A DNA stretch of 64,000 bases from Planctomycetia bacterium (GCA_030539035.1 JAUNSU010000001.1:6700-70699); one strand, 5' to 3'. Positions 1 to 10,035 are shown, numbered from the stretch's first letter. Translations and numbers: made by a program. Notes: generated by a model not told the origin, from the sequence alone.

Positions 1-1609
1 GTCCGAATCCGCCCATGTTTACAGGTGTTCCTGTTCCGGAGGTATTTCCCGGGTAATTGCTCAGTCCGCTTCCGGCCAACTGATTTCCGCTCGGATCGTT
101 GGGACGATAGCCGGGTCCGTATCCTTGGCCGGGCTGTTGTCCGGATTGCGGATTTCTTGGGACCGGGGTAAGAGATCCGGACGGTTGAAGGGTTCCTGTT
201 GCGGCGATTGCCGTCTGATTGTTTAAAACCGCGCTTCGTTCGGTATCGATTCTTTTTAAAACCGCAAGAAGCTGTTTATCCGACTGCTGATTCGCATATC
301 GGTAAAGAGCGTCGAAAACCGCGTTCTGCATTGCGTTGTCGTTTTCGTATTGATGCGTGGACGCGTATCGGTTCGCATAGGCGAGAAGAAGTGTTCCGCC
401 CGCCGCGATAAATTCGATCGGACGGAGCTTGGTCCCTGTTCCGGAAGGATTATTATAATAGTTCAGAATCACTCCATTCGGATTTGCCGGATCGTTGCGC
501 ACATCAAGCAATGGGATCAGCATATCGATTGCGTTGCCCCATTTTCCTTCTTCCAGGGCGATCGAAGCGTAATTGTAAGTAAGAATATCGGAAGCATAAA
601 GCCCGAACTTTGAATTTTTAAGCTGATCCATAATGGATCGGGCCTGATCGAACTGCTTCATTTTCGTCAATACGTTGACGCGAAGCAATTTGGCTTCCGG
701 ACTCAGTTCGTCCAATTGTTCAAGCTGCTGGGAAACGCGATAGGCGGCGTCGTAATTTTTCAGCATTACATAGCACTGCGCTTCGTATTGATATGCTTCG
801 ATCATACTTGCCCGGAGATTGGGGTCGGCCTTGTATCGGGTAATAAAACCTTCAAGGAACTGCAAGGCGCCGTTGTAATCCTGCTGATCCATTTTCAGAC
901 GGGCTCTTTGAAGATAAGCCTGCTTTGCCAGTTTGAAATCGGGATTCAGAGCAAGGGTCGCAAGTTCCTGATCCGCTTCCTGATACCGCCCGGATTTTCC
1001 GACTGCGACCGCCCGGTCTAATTGACATTCCGCCCGAAGAGCGCCGTTCGGAAAGGTATTTAAACAGGTCGTAAAATAGTTCTCCGCGTTTGCGTAATTT
1101 CCGAGGTTGGATTCGCACATGCCCAGATAATAGTAGGCGTACTGAAGGGAATCATCCTTGGGATAATTACGAAGATATTCTTCCAGACGCGGTTTGGCTT
1201 CCGTATAATTTCCCAGACTGTAAAGGGAAAAAGCATAATGCAAACAGGCCTGTTTATAATTGACCGCCTGTTTTCCCTGCTTGATGATATAATCGAGATG
1301 TTCGCGTCCCTTGACCCCGTCTTCCGCGTTCATAAAGCTGTTCCGGTTGAAATAGGAATCGGCCAATCGAAGTTCGGCATCATTTCTTTTCGCGGAGGAG
1401 GGAAAAAGCTGAATAAAACTTTCAAATCCGGCAATCGCCTGATTCCAGTTCTTTTGCTGCCAAAGTGTAAAGGCATTATTATACTGATCATCACCATTTG
1501 CTCCGAAGAGAGAGCAGCTGGACAAAAGAATACAAATGACGAGGAAAAATCCCGCCTTTTGATTGACGTTTATCGTCTTCCGAAAAGAAAAAGTTCGATT
1601 CGTTCTCAT
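1..1609 (-). CDS. TPR-repeat lipoprotein (partial, 3' end off the left edge)
   Basis: An open frame of 536 codons starts at ATG 1609 and runs through position 1 without a stop, so the C-terminus is missing. Residues 20-32 form a hydrophobic signal ending in the lipobox LSSC (Cys32), which predicts an exported, lipid-anchored protein. The next 400 or so residues are helical repeats with a tetratricopeptide pattern (for example WNQAIAGFESFIQLFP near residue 55), similar in style to the YbgF/BamD class of envelope TPR proteins. The visible end turns into a Gly/Pro/Asn/Ser-rich low-complexity tail (PQSGQQPGQGYGPGYRP). TPR proteins act as protein-binding scaffolds; the partner cannot be read from the sequence. 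No gene lies upstream on the same strand within 300 bp, so it probably has its own promoter. Function beyond 'envelope TPR scaffold' is unknown. Confidence 0.8.
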   Translation of the reverse strand, partial: MRTNRTFSFRKTINVNQKAGFFLVICILLSSCSLFGANGDDQYNNAFTLWQQKNWNQAIAGFESFIQLFPSSAKRNDAELRLADSYFNRNSFMNAEDGVKGREHLDYIIKQGKQAVNYKQACLHYAFSLYSLGNYTEAKPRLEEYLRNYPKDDSLQYAYYYLGMCESNLGNYANAENYFTTCLNTFPNGALRAECQLDRAVAVGKSGRYQEADQELATLALNPDFKLAKQAYLQRARLKMDQQDYNGALQFLEGFITRYKADPNLRASMIEAYQYEAQCYVMLKNYDAAYRVSQQLEQLDELSPEAKLLRVNVLTKMKQFDQARSIMDQLKNSKFGLYASDILTYNYASIALEEGKWGNAIDMLIPLLDVRNDPANPNGVILNYYNNPSGTGTKLRPIEFIAAGGTLLLAYANRYASTHQYENDNAMQNAVFDALYRYANQQSDKQLLAVLKRIDTERSAVLNNQTAIAATGTLQPSGSLTPVPRNPQSGQQPGQGYGPGYRPNDPSGNQLAGSGLSNYPGNTSGTGTPVNMGGFG

Positions 1610-1677
1610 ATAATTATTCCGCAAATGAATGTTGATCTTCAAACATTTAATAACCCAAACTGTAAATAACCGATTTT

Positions 1678-1772
1678 GAAACCACGGATTTTCACGGATA
1701 CTTTTTGGGTAAAAACACATTTTCATCAAAAATATCAACCCTGAATCTTATATTGATTTCATCCGTGGTTCC
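1678..1772. repeat. CCACGGAT-type inverted repeat in the tyrS upstream gap
   Basis: Positions 1678-1689 (GAAACCACGGAT) face 1761-1772 (ATCCGTGGTTCC), an 11/12 match in inverted orientation across about 70 bp of AT-rich DNA. A second CACGGAT follows at 1693-1699. The same word recurs in the tandem array at 56824-57245 and near 62430-62465. The rest of the 1610-2073 gap is AT-rich and holds no gene I can support; it should contain the divergent promoters of the TPR lipoprotein and tyrS. Confidence 0.55.
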
Positions 1773-2073
1773 AAACAAAAATATTTTTACAACATGAGTT
1801 AATATTATCAAATTGGGGAAGAGAATTCGACGAAATTGGGTGAACTTCTTTTGCCCCGTTTAACAGTATACCCAAAAACAGGTATCTTTCCAATACCACT
1901 TTTACAGGAAAATCTTGTATTTTCCGGATCTTTTTCCCTTTTTTCGGTGTTTTACGAACGAAAGTGGATCCAGCGGGGGGCTTATCGCCCCAAAAAACTC
2001 ATGTATACTAAATATATTATTGTGAAAAGAAAGATTTCCATTCAGGAATACAGAAGAAAAGGCAGAAGAAGAG

Positions 2074-3366
2074 ATGTCAATCAAAATGGATATTATCGCG
2101 GAATTGTCCTGGCGCGGTTTACTGAATCAGATCACAGACGAAAAGATCACCTCTTTTCTGATGGAAAAGCAGAGAACGGTCTACACCGGATTCGATCCCA
2201 CGGCGGATTCTCTCCATGTTGGACATCTTGTCGCCATTATGAACCTTCGGCGTTTTCAAAAGGCGGGACATAAACCCATTGCCCTTTTAGGCGGAGCAAC
2301 CGGTCTGATCGGCGATCCGAGCGGGAAAAGTGAAGAACGGAAATTATTGACGGTGGAAACCGTTGGAGAAAACGTTGCTTCCATCCGCAAACAGATGAGC
2401 CGGTTTCTCGATTTCGGTGATCAGGGAAACGGGGCGATTTTGGCCAACAATCTCGACTGGATGGGCAAATTCTCCTATCTCGATTTTCTTCGTGATATTG
2501 GCAAACATTTTCCCGTTAATGTAATGCTTACCAAAGATTCCGTAAAGAGCCGTTTGGAACGAACCGATTCCGGCTTGAGCTATACGGAATTCAGCTATAT
2601 GCTTTTGCAATCTTTCGACTTTGTTCACCTTCATCGGACCTATGATTGCGAAGTTCAGGCGGGCGGAAGCGATCAATGGGGCAATATTACGGCCGGAATT
2701 GATCTTGCCCGTCGAATGGACGGTGTTCAGCTGTACGGAATGACCAGCAAGCTCCTTCTGAAAAGTGATGGAAAAAAGATGGGGAAAACGGAGTCCGGGG
2801 CGGTTTGGCTTGATCCCAACAGAACAAGTCCTTACCATTTTTATCAGTATTGGATCAATCTCGACGACAGCGATGTTGCCAACGTTCTCCGCTTTTTTAC
2901 CGATCTTGGCGAGCAGGAAACCAAAGATCTTCTCGCGGAACATGAGAAAGATCCGGGAAAACGGCTTCCGCAAAAACAGATCGCAAGCGAGTTGACTCTC
3001 CTGGTTCATGGAGAAAAAGGATTGAAAAGCGCGGAAAACGCGACTCGAATCTTTTTCGGAGCAGAAATCGCCGATCTCGACGACCGGGAATTGAATTCCA
3101 TCTTCGCCGATGTTCCAAGCCGGGAGATCCCGCGTGCGCAATTACAGGAAGATCCCGGAATCTCCATTCTGGACGCGTTGACCCTTGCCGGACTTGCTTC
3201 AACGAAGAGCGAGGCCCGCAGGACCGTTCAGCAAGGAGGCGCTTATATCAATAATCGCCCTGTTTCCGATCTGAATTACCGCTTGAGCGATGCCGACCTG
3301 GCGAGCGAAACCATCGTTGTTCTCCGATCCGGTAAAAAACGGTATGCTCTCTTGAAATTGGTTTGA
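2074..3366 (+). CDS. tyrS: Tyrosyl-tRNA synthetase
   Basis: Charges tRNA-Tyr with tyrosine in the cytoplasm; a class I aminoacyl-tRNA synthetase. The Rossmann fold carries the HIGH-type motif as HVGH (residues 48-51), inside DPTADSLHVGHLVAIMN, followed by GGATGLIGDPSGK. The KMSKS loop appears as KKMGKTESG near residue 234, the form common in bacterial TyrRS. The C-terminal 70 or so residues are an S4 RNA-binding domain (EARRTVQQGGAYINN). Length (430 aa) is normal. Two in-frame ATGs are close together: 2074 follows AGAAGAAGAG directly, while 2086 lies at better Shine-Dalgarno spacing, so the true N-terminus may be three or four residues shorter. It appears monocistronic, with about 240 bp before ftsH. 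Confidence 0.97.
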   Translation: MSIKMDIIAELSWRGLLNQITDEKITSFLMEKQRTVYTGFDPTADSLHVGHLVAIMNLRRFQKAGHKPIALLGGATGLIGDPSGKSEERKLLTVETVGENVASIRKQMSRFLDFGDQGNGAILANNLDWMGKFSYLDFLRDIGKHFPVNVMLTKDSVKSRLERTDSGLSYTEFSYMLLQSFDFVHLHRTYDCEVQAGGSDQWGNITAGIDLARRMDGVQLYGMTSKLLLKSDGKKMGKTESGAVWLDPNRTSPYHFYQYWINLDDSDVANVLRFFTDLGEQETKDLLAEHEKDPGKRLPQKQIASELTLLVHGEKGLKSAENATRIFFGAEIADLDDRELNSIFADVPSREIPRAQLQEDPGISILDALTLAGLASTKSEARRTVQQGGAYINNRPVSDLNYRLSDADLASETIVVLRSGKKRYALLKLV

Positions 3367-3495
3367 ATTTGTCCGCATTACTCTGATAATCCCTATATTT
3401 TACAGATTTTTCTCTATTCGTTCAAATTTTTTCTGTTTCCGAAGCGAACATGATCTCCGCTTCGGAAACAACCCTGAAGTACGTTGTATACCGCA

Positions 3496-3523
3496 TTGTT
3501 TTTCTTGCAATACTTGATATAAT
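3496..3523 (+). promoter_or_regulatory. Putative sigma-70-type promoter of ftsH
   Basis: TTGTTT (3496-3501), 16 bp, then TATAAT (3518-3523). The -10 is preceded by TGA, giving an extended -10 (TGATATAAT). The same nine bases occur in the predicted promoters at 54649 and 61664. The ftsH start codon lies about 80 bp downstream. Confidence 0.5.
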
Positions 3524-3602
3524 ACAAAAGATAAGAAAAATAGGAACTCTTTAAAAAGTATTTTACAGATTTTTAAGCGCATCATAGAAGTGGATAAAAC
3601 CG

Positions 3603-5996
3603 ATGAAAGCACTTGCACAAAATCCGATCATGGAATGGATAAATCATTATATATCGCGGAGAAATCCTCTCCCGGCAACCGTTCTTTTATCCGATAAACA
3701 GGACGAAAAGCCGATCAGCGATAATCTTTACGACAAAATACCCGATTCCTTTAAAAAAGGATCTTCGGGAGCTTCTTCGGATACCCCTGAGGAGGAAGAA
3801 GAGAAAAAGAAATCGGAATCGGAATCTGAAGGAGAGGAATCGAACGGCCGGGAAGAAAAGTCGGGCGATCAAGGTCCCAAAGTTGAGATCCGTATTGATG
3901 ATGATCATGGAAGAGAAATTCCCCGGATCAACCCGGGAGGCGGAACGTTCCCTTCCATTTTCATGATCATTATTATCTGTTCCCTTCTTTATTTTCTCTT
4001 TTCCGGATCGGGCAAACCGAGGATCACGAATATTTCCTGGAACGGCTTCAATGATATGCTGATTTCTTCGGGATCTGGAAAAGTGCTGCAGGTGAACATG
4101 AGCGGGAACAAAATTGAAGCGGAGTTGAAAGATCCCCCTTCGATCAAAGCTCTTCCGGCAGTGATGCCCCAGGGAAATGAATTTTTTCCTTTACTTCTCA
4201 AGAAGATGAATCCCCGTCTTTCTCCGGAAGAAAGAAAAGAAGTATTAAACGAACCGGTGGAAAAAACGTGGGGATCCAAAAATTTCGTTAATCCGAAGAC
4301 GGGTAAATTCGAATCCTATGAAATTATTTATCTGGGAGGAAAAAAACCTCGTCGAACCGGGGTCTATATTACCAATCAGATCGCTTGTGAAATCCCGATG
4401 ACCGCCTTTGCCGACGCGGATCTCGATAAAAAGATCCGGAACAACGTGGAATCATTTACCTCGACGACGCCGACCGATCGGACCGGGATGATTATGATGA
4501 TCATTTCGATCGGGTTTACCGTTCTTTTGATCTGGTTGATCTTTCGAATGCGCCGGACAGGCGATCAGCAGGGGAATTATCTTTCGAACTTCGGGAACAG
4601 TCCGGCCCGTCGATACGATTCCAATACAGGGAAGCCGATCACCTTTGATGATGTCGCCGGTTTGGACAACGTGAAGGAAGAACTTGTGGAGATCGTCGAC
4701 TTTTTGAAGAATCCGGAAAAATACGAACGGATGGGAGCACAAGTTCCGAAAGGAACGCTTTTGTTCGGTCCTCCGGGAACAGGGAAAACCCTGCTCGGAC
4801 GTGCGGTTGCCGGAGAGGCGGGCGTTCCGTTCTTCTCGATCAACGGATCGGAATTTATTCAGATGTATGTCGGAGTAGGTGCGAGCCGGGTTCGGGACAT
4901 GTTCAACACCGCGAAGCAGAGTGCGCCCTCCATTCTTTTCATCGACGAGATCGACGCGGTGGGGCGTCAACGGGGAACTGGAGTCGGCGGCGGACATGAT
5001 GAACGGGAACAAACCCTGAATCAGATCCTCAGTGAAATGGATGGATTTACGCCGACAGAATCCGTAATGGTAATGGCGGCGACCAACCGTCCGGACGTAT
5101 TGGATCAGGCTTTGATGCGGCCGGGCCGATTCGACCGGCATATTACTGTCGATCGTCCGTCTCTTAAAGGCCGGGTTCAGATCTTCAAGATTTATATTGC
5201 GAAGATCCCCGCCGCCAAGGATGTTGATGTCGACAAGCTCGCGAAGAGTACGGTCGGATTTACTGGGGCCGATATTCGCAATCTGGTGAATGAAGCGACC
5301 TTGTGGGCAACGCGGCATGATAAAGATCAGGTCGATATGGCCGACTTTGAATTTGCTCATGAAAAAGTTGTGATGGGCCTTAAACGGGAAGAGGCGATTT
5401 CCGAAAAGGACAAGAAGAAGACCGCGTATCATGAGGCGGGACACACGATCCTTGGTTGGTTCAGTCCGATCAATTCGCATGTTCACAAGGTTACCATTAT
5501 TCCGCGCGGTCAATCGCTTGGAGCGACCTACTTCCTTCCGGATGAAGAACAGGTGAATATCAATGAATCGCAAGTACGGGCCATGCTGGTTCGGTATCTT
5601 GGCGGCCGGGCAGCGGAACGTCTTGTTTTTCAGGAGACCTCGGCGGGCGCCGAAAACGACCTGAAGCAGGCGACCCAGCTGGCGCGCCGAATGGTGATCC
5701 ATTGGGGAATGAGCCCCCGGCTTGGTCCGATCGCATTCCGAACAGCGGAATCTCATCCTTTCCTCGGACGGGAAATCTCCGAAGATCGGGAATACAGTGA
5801 ATCGACCGCAAAGATCGTGGATGAAGAGATCTTCCGTATTTTGAGAGAGGCGGATGCCGAAGCGGATCGGATCTTAAATGAAAAACGGGATCTTCTGGAA
5901 AAGCTCACGGAAGCTCTGGTGGATGAAGAAGAACTCGATCAGGCCCGTATTACCGAAATTCTTGGTCCTTCTCCGTTTCCCGCGCAAACGGAATAA
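3603..5996 (+). CDS. ftsH: ATP-dependent zinc metalloprotease FtsH
   Basis: Membrane-anchored AAA+ protease that extracts and degrades misfolded or regulated membrane and cytosolic proteins. Residues 1 to about 112 form an unusual hydrophilic extension with an acidic, low-complexity stretch ([17 protein letters not shown]). Then come transmembrane segment 1 (about 116-136), a periplasmic domain and transmembrane segment 2 (about 296-314). Next is the AAA+ module with Walker A GPPGTGKT (about 389-396), Walker [10 protein letters not shown] and the second-region-of-homology arginines. Last is the M41 peptidase domain with the zinc motif HEAGH (about 610-614). At 797 aa it is longer than E. coli FtsH (about 645 aa), nearly all of the excess being the N-terminal extension. 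All catalytic motifs are intact. An ABC ATPase follows after 6 bp, so the two are probably co-transcribed. Confidence 0.96.
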   Translation: MKALAQNPIMEWINHYISRRNPLPATVLLSDKQDEKPISDNLYDKIPDSFKKGSSGASSDTPEEEEEKKKSESESEGEESNGREEKSGDQGPKVEIRIDDDHGREIPRINPGGGTFPSIFMIIIICSLLYFLFSGSGKPRITNISWNGFNDMLISSGSGKVLQVNMSGNKIEAELKDPPSIKALPAVMPQGNEFFPLLLKKMNPRLSPEERKEVLNEPVEKTWGSKNFVNPKTGKFESYEIIYLGGKKPRRTGVYITNQIACEIPMTAFADADLDKKIRNNVESFTSTTPTDRTGMIMMIISIGFTVLLIWLIFRMRRTGDQQGNYLSNFGNSPARRYDSNTGKPITFDDVAGLDNVKEELVEIVDFLKNPEKYERMGAQVPKGTLLFGPPGTGKTLLGRAVAGEAGVPFFSINGSEFIQMYVGVGASRVRDMFNTAKQSAPSILFIDEIDAVGRQRGTGVGGGHDEREQTLNQILSEMDGFTPTESVMVMAATNRPDVLDQALMRPGRFDRHITVDRPSLKGRVQIFKIYIAKIPAAKDVDVDKLAKSTVGFTGADIRNLVNEATLWATRHDKDQVDMADFEFAHEKVVMGLKREEAISEKDKKKTAYHEAGHTILGWFSPINSHVHKVTIIPRGQSLGATYFLPDEEQVNINESQVRAMLVRYLGGRAAERLVFQETSAGAENDLKQATQLARRMVIHWGMSPRLGPIAFRTAESHPFLGREISEDREYSESTAKIVDEEIFRILREADAEADRILNEKRDLLEKLTEALVDEEELDQARITEILGPSPFPAQTE

Positions 5997-6002
5997 AAGA
6001 TT

Positions 6003-6767
6003 ATGATCGAAATTCAGAATCTCGGACTGAAACGGAACGGACATATTCTTCTGAACAGGATCGATCTTTCGATCCCGTCCGGGGAATATGCCGCCTTGAT
6101 CGGAGCGAACGGCGCCGGAAAGACTTCTCTGATCCGATGTATGATCCGGCTGATCGACGATTGGTCCGGATCCATTCTGATCAATGGCCGTTCGAATCGG
6201 GATCTTGCCCGAAAAATCGCCTATGTTCAGCAGGTTTCTGATACGGTTCCCTTCTCTGTTTGGGAATTCGTCGCAATGAGCCGCTATCCTCATCTTGCCC
6301 TGTTCGATTCATTGACTCAGGAAGACCGGGATATTGTGAATACCGCGCTTCAGGAGACGGGAATCATAAATCTTTCCGATCGTCCCATGGAAAATCTCAG
6401 CGGCGGAGAGCGTCAAAAAGTCTTTTTGGCCGCGGCAACCGTTCAGCAAACGGATATTTTGCTTCTTGATGAACCGGCGACATTTCTCGATTACCGGCGT
6501 CAAATGGAAATTGCTTCCCTGCTTCAATCGATCAATCAGAAGAAGGGAACGACCGTTGTCGAGATCACGCACGATATCAATCACGCGGCGGATACCGCTT
6601 CCCGCATTATTGCTCTTGGAGAAGGATCGGTTCTGTATGATGGAGATCCTTCCGGTTTGATGAATCCGGATCTTTTGCAAAGGATCTTTTCTGTCGATTT
6701 CAAGCTTGTGGAAGATCCTGATCGAAAATTTCCCCTGATAATTCCGAATTCCAAAAAATATTTTTGA
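6003..6767 (+). CDS. ABC transporter ATP-binding protein, iron-siderophore/cobalamin (FecE/BtuD) type
   Basis: Cytoplasmic ATPase subunit of an ABC importer. It has Walker A GANGAGKT (residues 34-41), a Q-loop (AYVQQVSD), the signature LSGGERQK near residue 131, Walker B ILLLDEPA near 151 and the switch His in EITHD. The sequence style and 254-aa length fit the FepC/FecE/BtuD group that serves iron-chelate, haem or B12 importers. No permease or substrate-binding protein gene is adjacent, so this is an orphan ATPase that must pair with subunits encoded elsewhere. It starts 6 bp after the ftsH stop codon; co-transcription with ftsH is likely but does not reveal the substrate. A role in an exporter cannot be excluded. 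Confidence 0.85.
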   Translation: MIEIQNLGLKRNGHILLNRIDLSIPSGEYAALIGANGAGKTSLIRCMIRLIDDWSGSILINGRSNRDLARKIAYVQQVSDTVPFSVWEFVAMSRYPHLALFDSLTQEDRDIVNTALQETGIINLSDRPMENLSGGERQKVFLAAATVQQTDILLLDEPATFLDYRRQMEIASLLQSINQKKGTTVVEITHDINHAADTASRIIALGEGSVLYDGDPSGLMNPDLLQRIFSVDFKLVEDPDRKFPLIIPNSKKYF

Positions 6768-6880
6768 TCTTATCGCGAGAATGGGGAAAAAAGCCCTTCC
6801 AAAACCGCCAAAATTATGATATCATAATAAGGAATGGACTTATTTTATGATTCTTTCCAATTTATTCGACGGGATTGAAA

Positions 6881-7813
6881 ATGGCTGCTTTAAGGAAGAT
6901 TTTTTGGATATTGCTGATCTTGCTTCCCTGTTTGACGGGATGTCCGTTTGCGAATACGCAGCACACGGATGAAGTTCGGCTTGGGCGCGAATATTTAATT
7001 CAGAATGATCTGCCGGAAGCAATCAAATGCTTTACGGCGATATTGGGCAAGAACCCGAAGCAGATCTCCGCGTTAAACGGACGGGGAGAAGCCTATATTC
7101 GATCCGGCCGGTTTGAAGAAGCGCGAAATGATTTTACCGCCGCTCTGGATCTTTTTCCGAACGATAAAGATGCCCGAAGGGGACGTGCGGAATCGTATCT
7201 GGGATTGGGAAAATGGAACGACGCGATTGAAGATTTCAATGTTGCTCTGCAGGAAGATCCCCTGAACACGTCCATTCGATCCAATCGCGGATTTGCGTGG
7301 TGCCGCCTTCAGGAATTCGATAAAGCGCTGGAGGATCTCGATCTTTGCATAAAAGAAAAACCGGTTGTTGCCGATTTTTATCAGAATCGCGGAACGATCT
7401 ATCAGAAGAAAAAGGAATACGAGAAAGCGATAGCTGATCTTTCCAAAGCGATCGAACTGGAACCGACGAATCCGCTGCTCTGGGGAATTCGCGGCAAGAT
7501 CTTCGCTGATTCCGGAAATTGGGATAAGGCCCTGAAAGATTATACGGAATCGATCAATAAGGATATCAATTCGTTCTACGGCTATAAATACCGCGGACTC
7601 TACTATAAACATAAAGGCGATTGGAATGCCGCGCTTCTGGATCTGAATCGGGCAATCGATATCAATCCGAAAGATGCGGAAACCTGGTTCGAACGCGCCG
7701 GGGTTTGGCACCAGATCAAAAATCCCGTCAGTTATAAAAACGATCTGGAGCAGGCGCACAAACTTGCTCCCCATCTGTTTTCTTCCCCGGACAATTTCCA
7801 GGGATCTCCATGA
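6881..7813 (+). CDS. TPR-repeat lipoprotein
   Basis: Exported lipoprotein made almost entirely of tetratricopeptide repeats. A hydrophobic signal precedes the lipobox LTGC (Cys about residue 20). About seven 34-residue TPR units follow, each with the W/Y-A-G-Y-A-P type spacing (for example EKAIADLSKAIELEPTNP). TPR arrays bind other proteins; no catalytic domain is present. I chose ATG 6881, not the in-frame TTG at 6875, because GGGA at 6871-6874 sits six bases before this ATG. The stop codon overlaps the recG start (ATGA), so translation of the two is coupled, although a functional link between an envelope protein and RecG is not obvious. Confidence 0.85.
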   Translation: MAALRKIFWILLILLPCLTGCPFANTQHTDEVRLGREYLIQNDLPEAIKCFTAILGKNPKQISALNGRGEAYIRSGRFEEARNDFTAALDLFPNDKDARRGRAESYLGLGKWNDAIEDFNVALQEDPLNTSIRSNRGFAWCRLQEFDKALEDLDLCIKEKPVVADFYQNRGTIYQKKKEYEKAIADLSKAIELEPTNPLLWGIRGKIFADSGNWDKALKDYTESINKDINSFYGYKYRGLYYKHKGDWNAALLDLNRAIDINPKDAETWFERAGVWHQIKNPVSYKNDLEQAHKLAPHLFSSPDNFQGSP

Positions 7814-10035
7814 AAGAGACAGCAGAACGACCGGTGCGGGATGAGGATCCCCTGCGTTGTGAAATTAACTGGTGCAAGGGGGTGGGGCCTTCGCGTGCTC
7901 TGATCCTGAATCGATTGGGGATCTTTCGCGCGGTGGATCTGCTTTTCTACTTTCCCCGTGAATATCAGGATATGCGGGATTTTCGATCTCCGGACCAGTT
8001 GGAACCGGATAAACTTCAAACGGTTTCCGGAGAAATTGTTCGATGGGAAATCCGGCCGACCAAACGCGGACAGGTGGTTGTTCTTGACGTTCTCTCAAAT
8101 AATGAATATATTCAGGCGATCTGGTTTAATCAGCCGATGATTATATACGGTTTTGCGCCGGGACGAAGACTGCTCCTCACCGGAAAACCAAAGAACAAGC
8201 CGACGTCTTACAGCACCTGGCAAATGGCTCATCCGAAAATCGCCTGGCTTCCCGACTTGACGGAAGAAGAGAAAGATCTTGAACCGTCCGAACTGTTTAC
8301 CGATCCTTATCTTCCTGTATATCCGCTCACCGAGGGATTGCAGCAATATCATCTCCGCAAGATCTTGAAGTTCCTGCTCGAAGATCTTCCGGATCAATTG
8401 CCTGAAGTCTTTCCTGAAAAATATCTGCGGGATCATCAACTTCTTCCGATCGCCGACGCGGTGCGCGGAATTCACTTTCCCGCGGATCCCGATCACCTTG
8501 AAAAGAGCCGCCGCCGATTTATCTATCAGGAATTTTTTATTCTTCAGCTCGCTTTGGCGATTCGGCGTCAGCAGCATCAAACGGCGTTAAAAGCTCCGAT
8601 CATGGAATTGACGGCCCGAATCGACAGCCGGATCCGCCGGATCCTTCCCTATGCGTTGACCGGGGGACAGAATAAAGTTGTTCAGGAAATCGCGGAAGAT
8701 CTCGGAAAACCGGTTCCGATGAACCGTCTTCTTCAGGGCGATGTGGGAAGCGGAAAAACGCTGGTCGCCGTCTATGCGATTCTTCAGACGATCGCCTGCG
8801 GAAAACAGGCGGTTCTTATGGCGCCGACAGAAGTTCTTGCGCGGCAGCACCTTACCAATATCGAAAATCTTCTCAGTGCCAGCCGTATTCGGATCGCACC
8901 GGTCTTCGGCGGACAACCGGCGCGACAACGGGCAATGATCCTTCAGGAGATCAAGACCGGGGCCGCTCAACTGATTGTGGGAACACAGGCGATTATTTGT
9001 TCGGAAATCGAATTCAAGGATCTGGGCCTCGTCGTAATCGATGAACAGCACAAATTCGGAGTTCGCCAACGCGCCCGTCTTAAATCCGGAACGAAATTCG
9101 ATCCCCATTATCTCGTAATGACCGCGACGCCAATCCCCCGAAGTATTACGATGACCTTGTTCGGTGATTTGGATGTCTCTGTCCTCGATGAACTGCCGCC
9201 CGGCCGATCCAAAATTACCACCAAAATCGTCAATGCGGATCAACGGGCCAAATGGTGGGATTTTTTCCGTAAAAAATTAAAGGATGGACGGCAAGGGTAT
9301 GTGGTTGTTTCCCGGGTCAGCGAACAGGAAGATGAAGATCTTCGAAGTGTGATCTCGACGTATGAAGATCTTTCCTCCGGGATTCTTTCGGATTATCGAT
9401 TGGCATTTCTGCATGGTCGGATGAAGTCCGAGGAAAAGGAATCGATCATGAATCGATTCCGGAACGGCGAGATCGATGTTCTGATCGCAACATCGGTGAT
9501 CGAGGTTGGAGTCGATGTTCCCAACGCTTCTTTAATGGCGATCGAAAACGCGGATCGGTTTGGAATTGCACAGCTTCATCAGCTTCGCGGCCGGATCGGA
9601 CGGGGCTGTTTTCCCGGATTTTGTGCGCTTTTTCCAACGGAACGCTCGGCCGTTGAGATCAGTCCGGAAGAATACAGCGGTACTTCGAATAAGGCGGAAA
9701 TGGAACGAAAGAAAGAAGAAGCACGGGAAAAGAAGATGGCGGAATCTCTTGAACGTCTGCGGATCTTTGAATCGACCTCCGATGGATTCGAACTTGCGGA
9801 GAAAGATCTTGAGATCCGCGGGCCGGGCGAATTGTTCGGAACACGCCAGCATGGAGTTCCGCCCATGATGATCGCCGATCTGATCAGGGACCGATCCATT
9901 TTACAGGAAACCCGTAAAGACGCGCTTGATCTTGTTCGTTCCGATCCCGGCTTGAGTGAACCGGATCACGCAAAACTGCGAAAGCAGCTTCTTCTTCGAT
10001 ATGGAAAATTGCTCGATATCGGTGATGTCGGCTGA
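7810..10035 (+). CDS. recG: ATP-dependent DNA helicase RecG
   Basis: Branch-migrating superfamily 2 helicase that remodels stalled replication forks and Holliday junctions. The N-terminal part (to about residue 270) holds the helix-hairpin/OB-fold wedge domain, beginning with the typical CEINWCKGVGPSRALILNRLG. Helicase motifs follow: Walker A GDVGSGKT (about 310-317), motif Ia (MAPTEVLARQH), the DEQH box (about 411), motif III MTATPIPRS, and the C-terminal helicase half with GRIGRG. The 741-aa length is slightly above the bacterial average (about 690). The start codon overlaps the stop of the preceding TPR lipoprotein gene. About 250 bp without a recognisable gene follows. Confidence 0.96.
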   Translation: MKETAERPVRDEDPLRCEINWCKGVGPSRALILNRLGIFRAVDLLFYFPREYQDMRDFRSPDQLEPDKLQTVSGEIVRWEIRPTKRGQVVVLDVLSNNEYIQAIWFNQPMIIYGFAPGRRLLLTGKPKNKPTSYSTWQMAHPKIAWLPDLTEEEKDLEPSELFTDPYLPVYPLTEGLQQYHLRKILKFLLEDLPDQLPEVFPEKYLRDHQLLPIADAVRGIHFPADPDHLEKSRRRFIYQEFFILQLALAIRRQQHQTALKAPIMELTARIDSRIRRILPYALTGGQNKVVQEIAEDLGKPVPMNRLLQGDVGSGKTLVAVYAILQTIACGKQAVLMAPTEVLARQHLTNIENLLSASRIRIAPVFGGQPARQRAMILQEIKTGAAQLIVGTQAIICSEIEFKDLGLVVIDEQHKFGVRQRARLKSGTKFDPHYLVMTATPIPRSITMTLFGDLDVSVLDELPPGRSKITTKIVNADQRAKWWDFFRKKLKDGRQGYVVVSRVSEQEDEDLRSVISTYEDLSSGILSDYRLAFLHGRMKSEEKESIMNRFRNGEIDVLIATSVIEVGVDVPNASLMAIENADRFGIAQLHQLRGRIGRGCFPGFCALFPTERSAVEISPEEYSGTSNKAEMERKKEEAREKKMAESLERLRIFESTSDGFELAEKDLEIRGPGELFGTRQHGVPPMMIADLIRDRSILQETRKDALDLVRSDPGLSEPDHAKLRKQLLLRYGKLLDIGDVG

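Noticed and set aside
4452-5756. 434-codon antisense frame opposite ftsH
   Set aside because: Same reason: a shadow of the biased codons of ftsH, with no motif or start signal.
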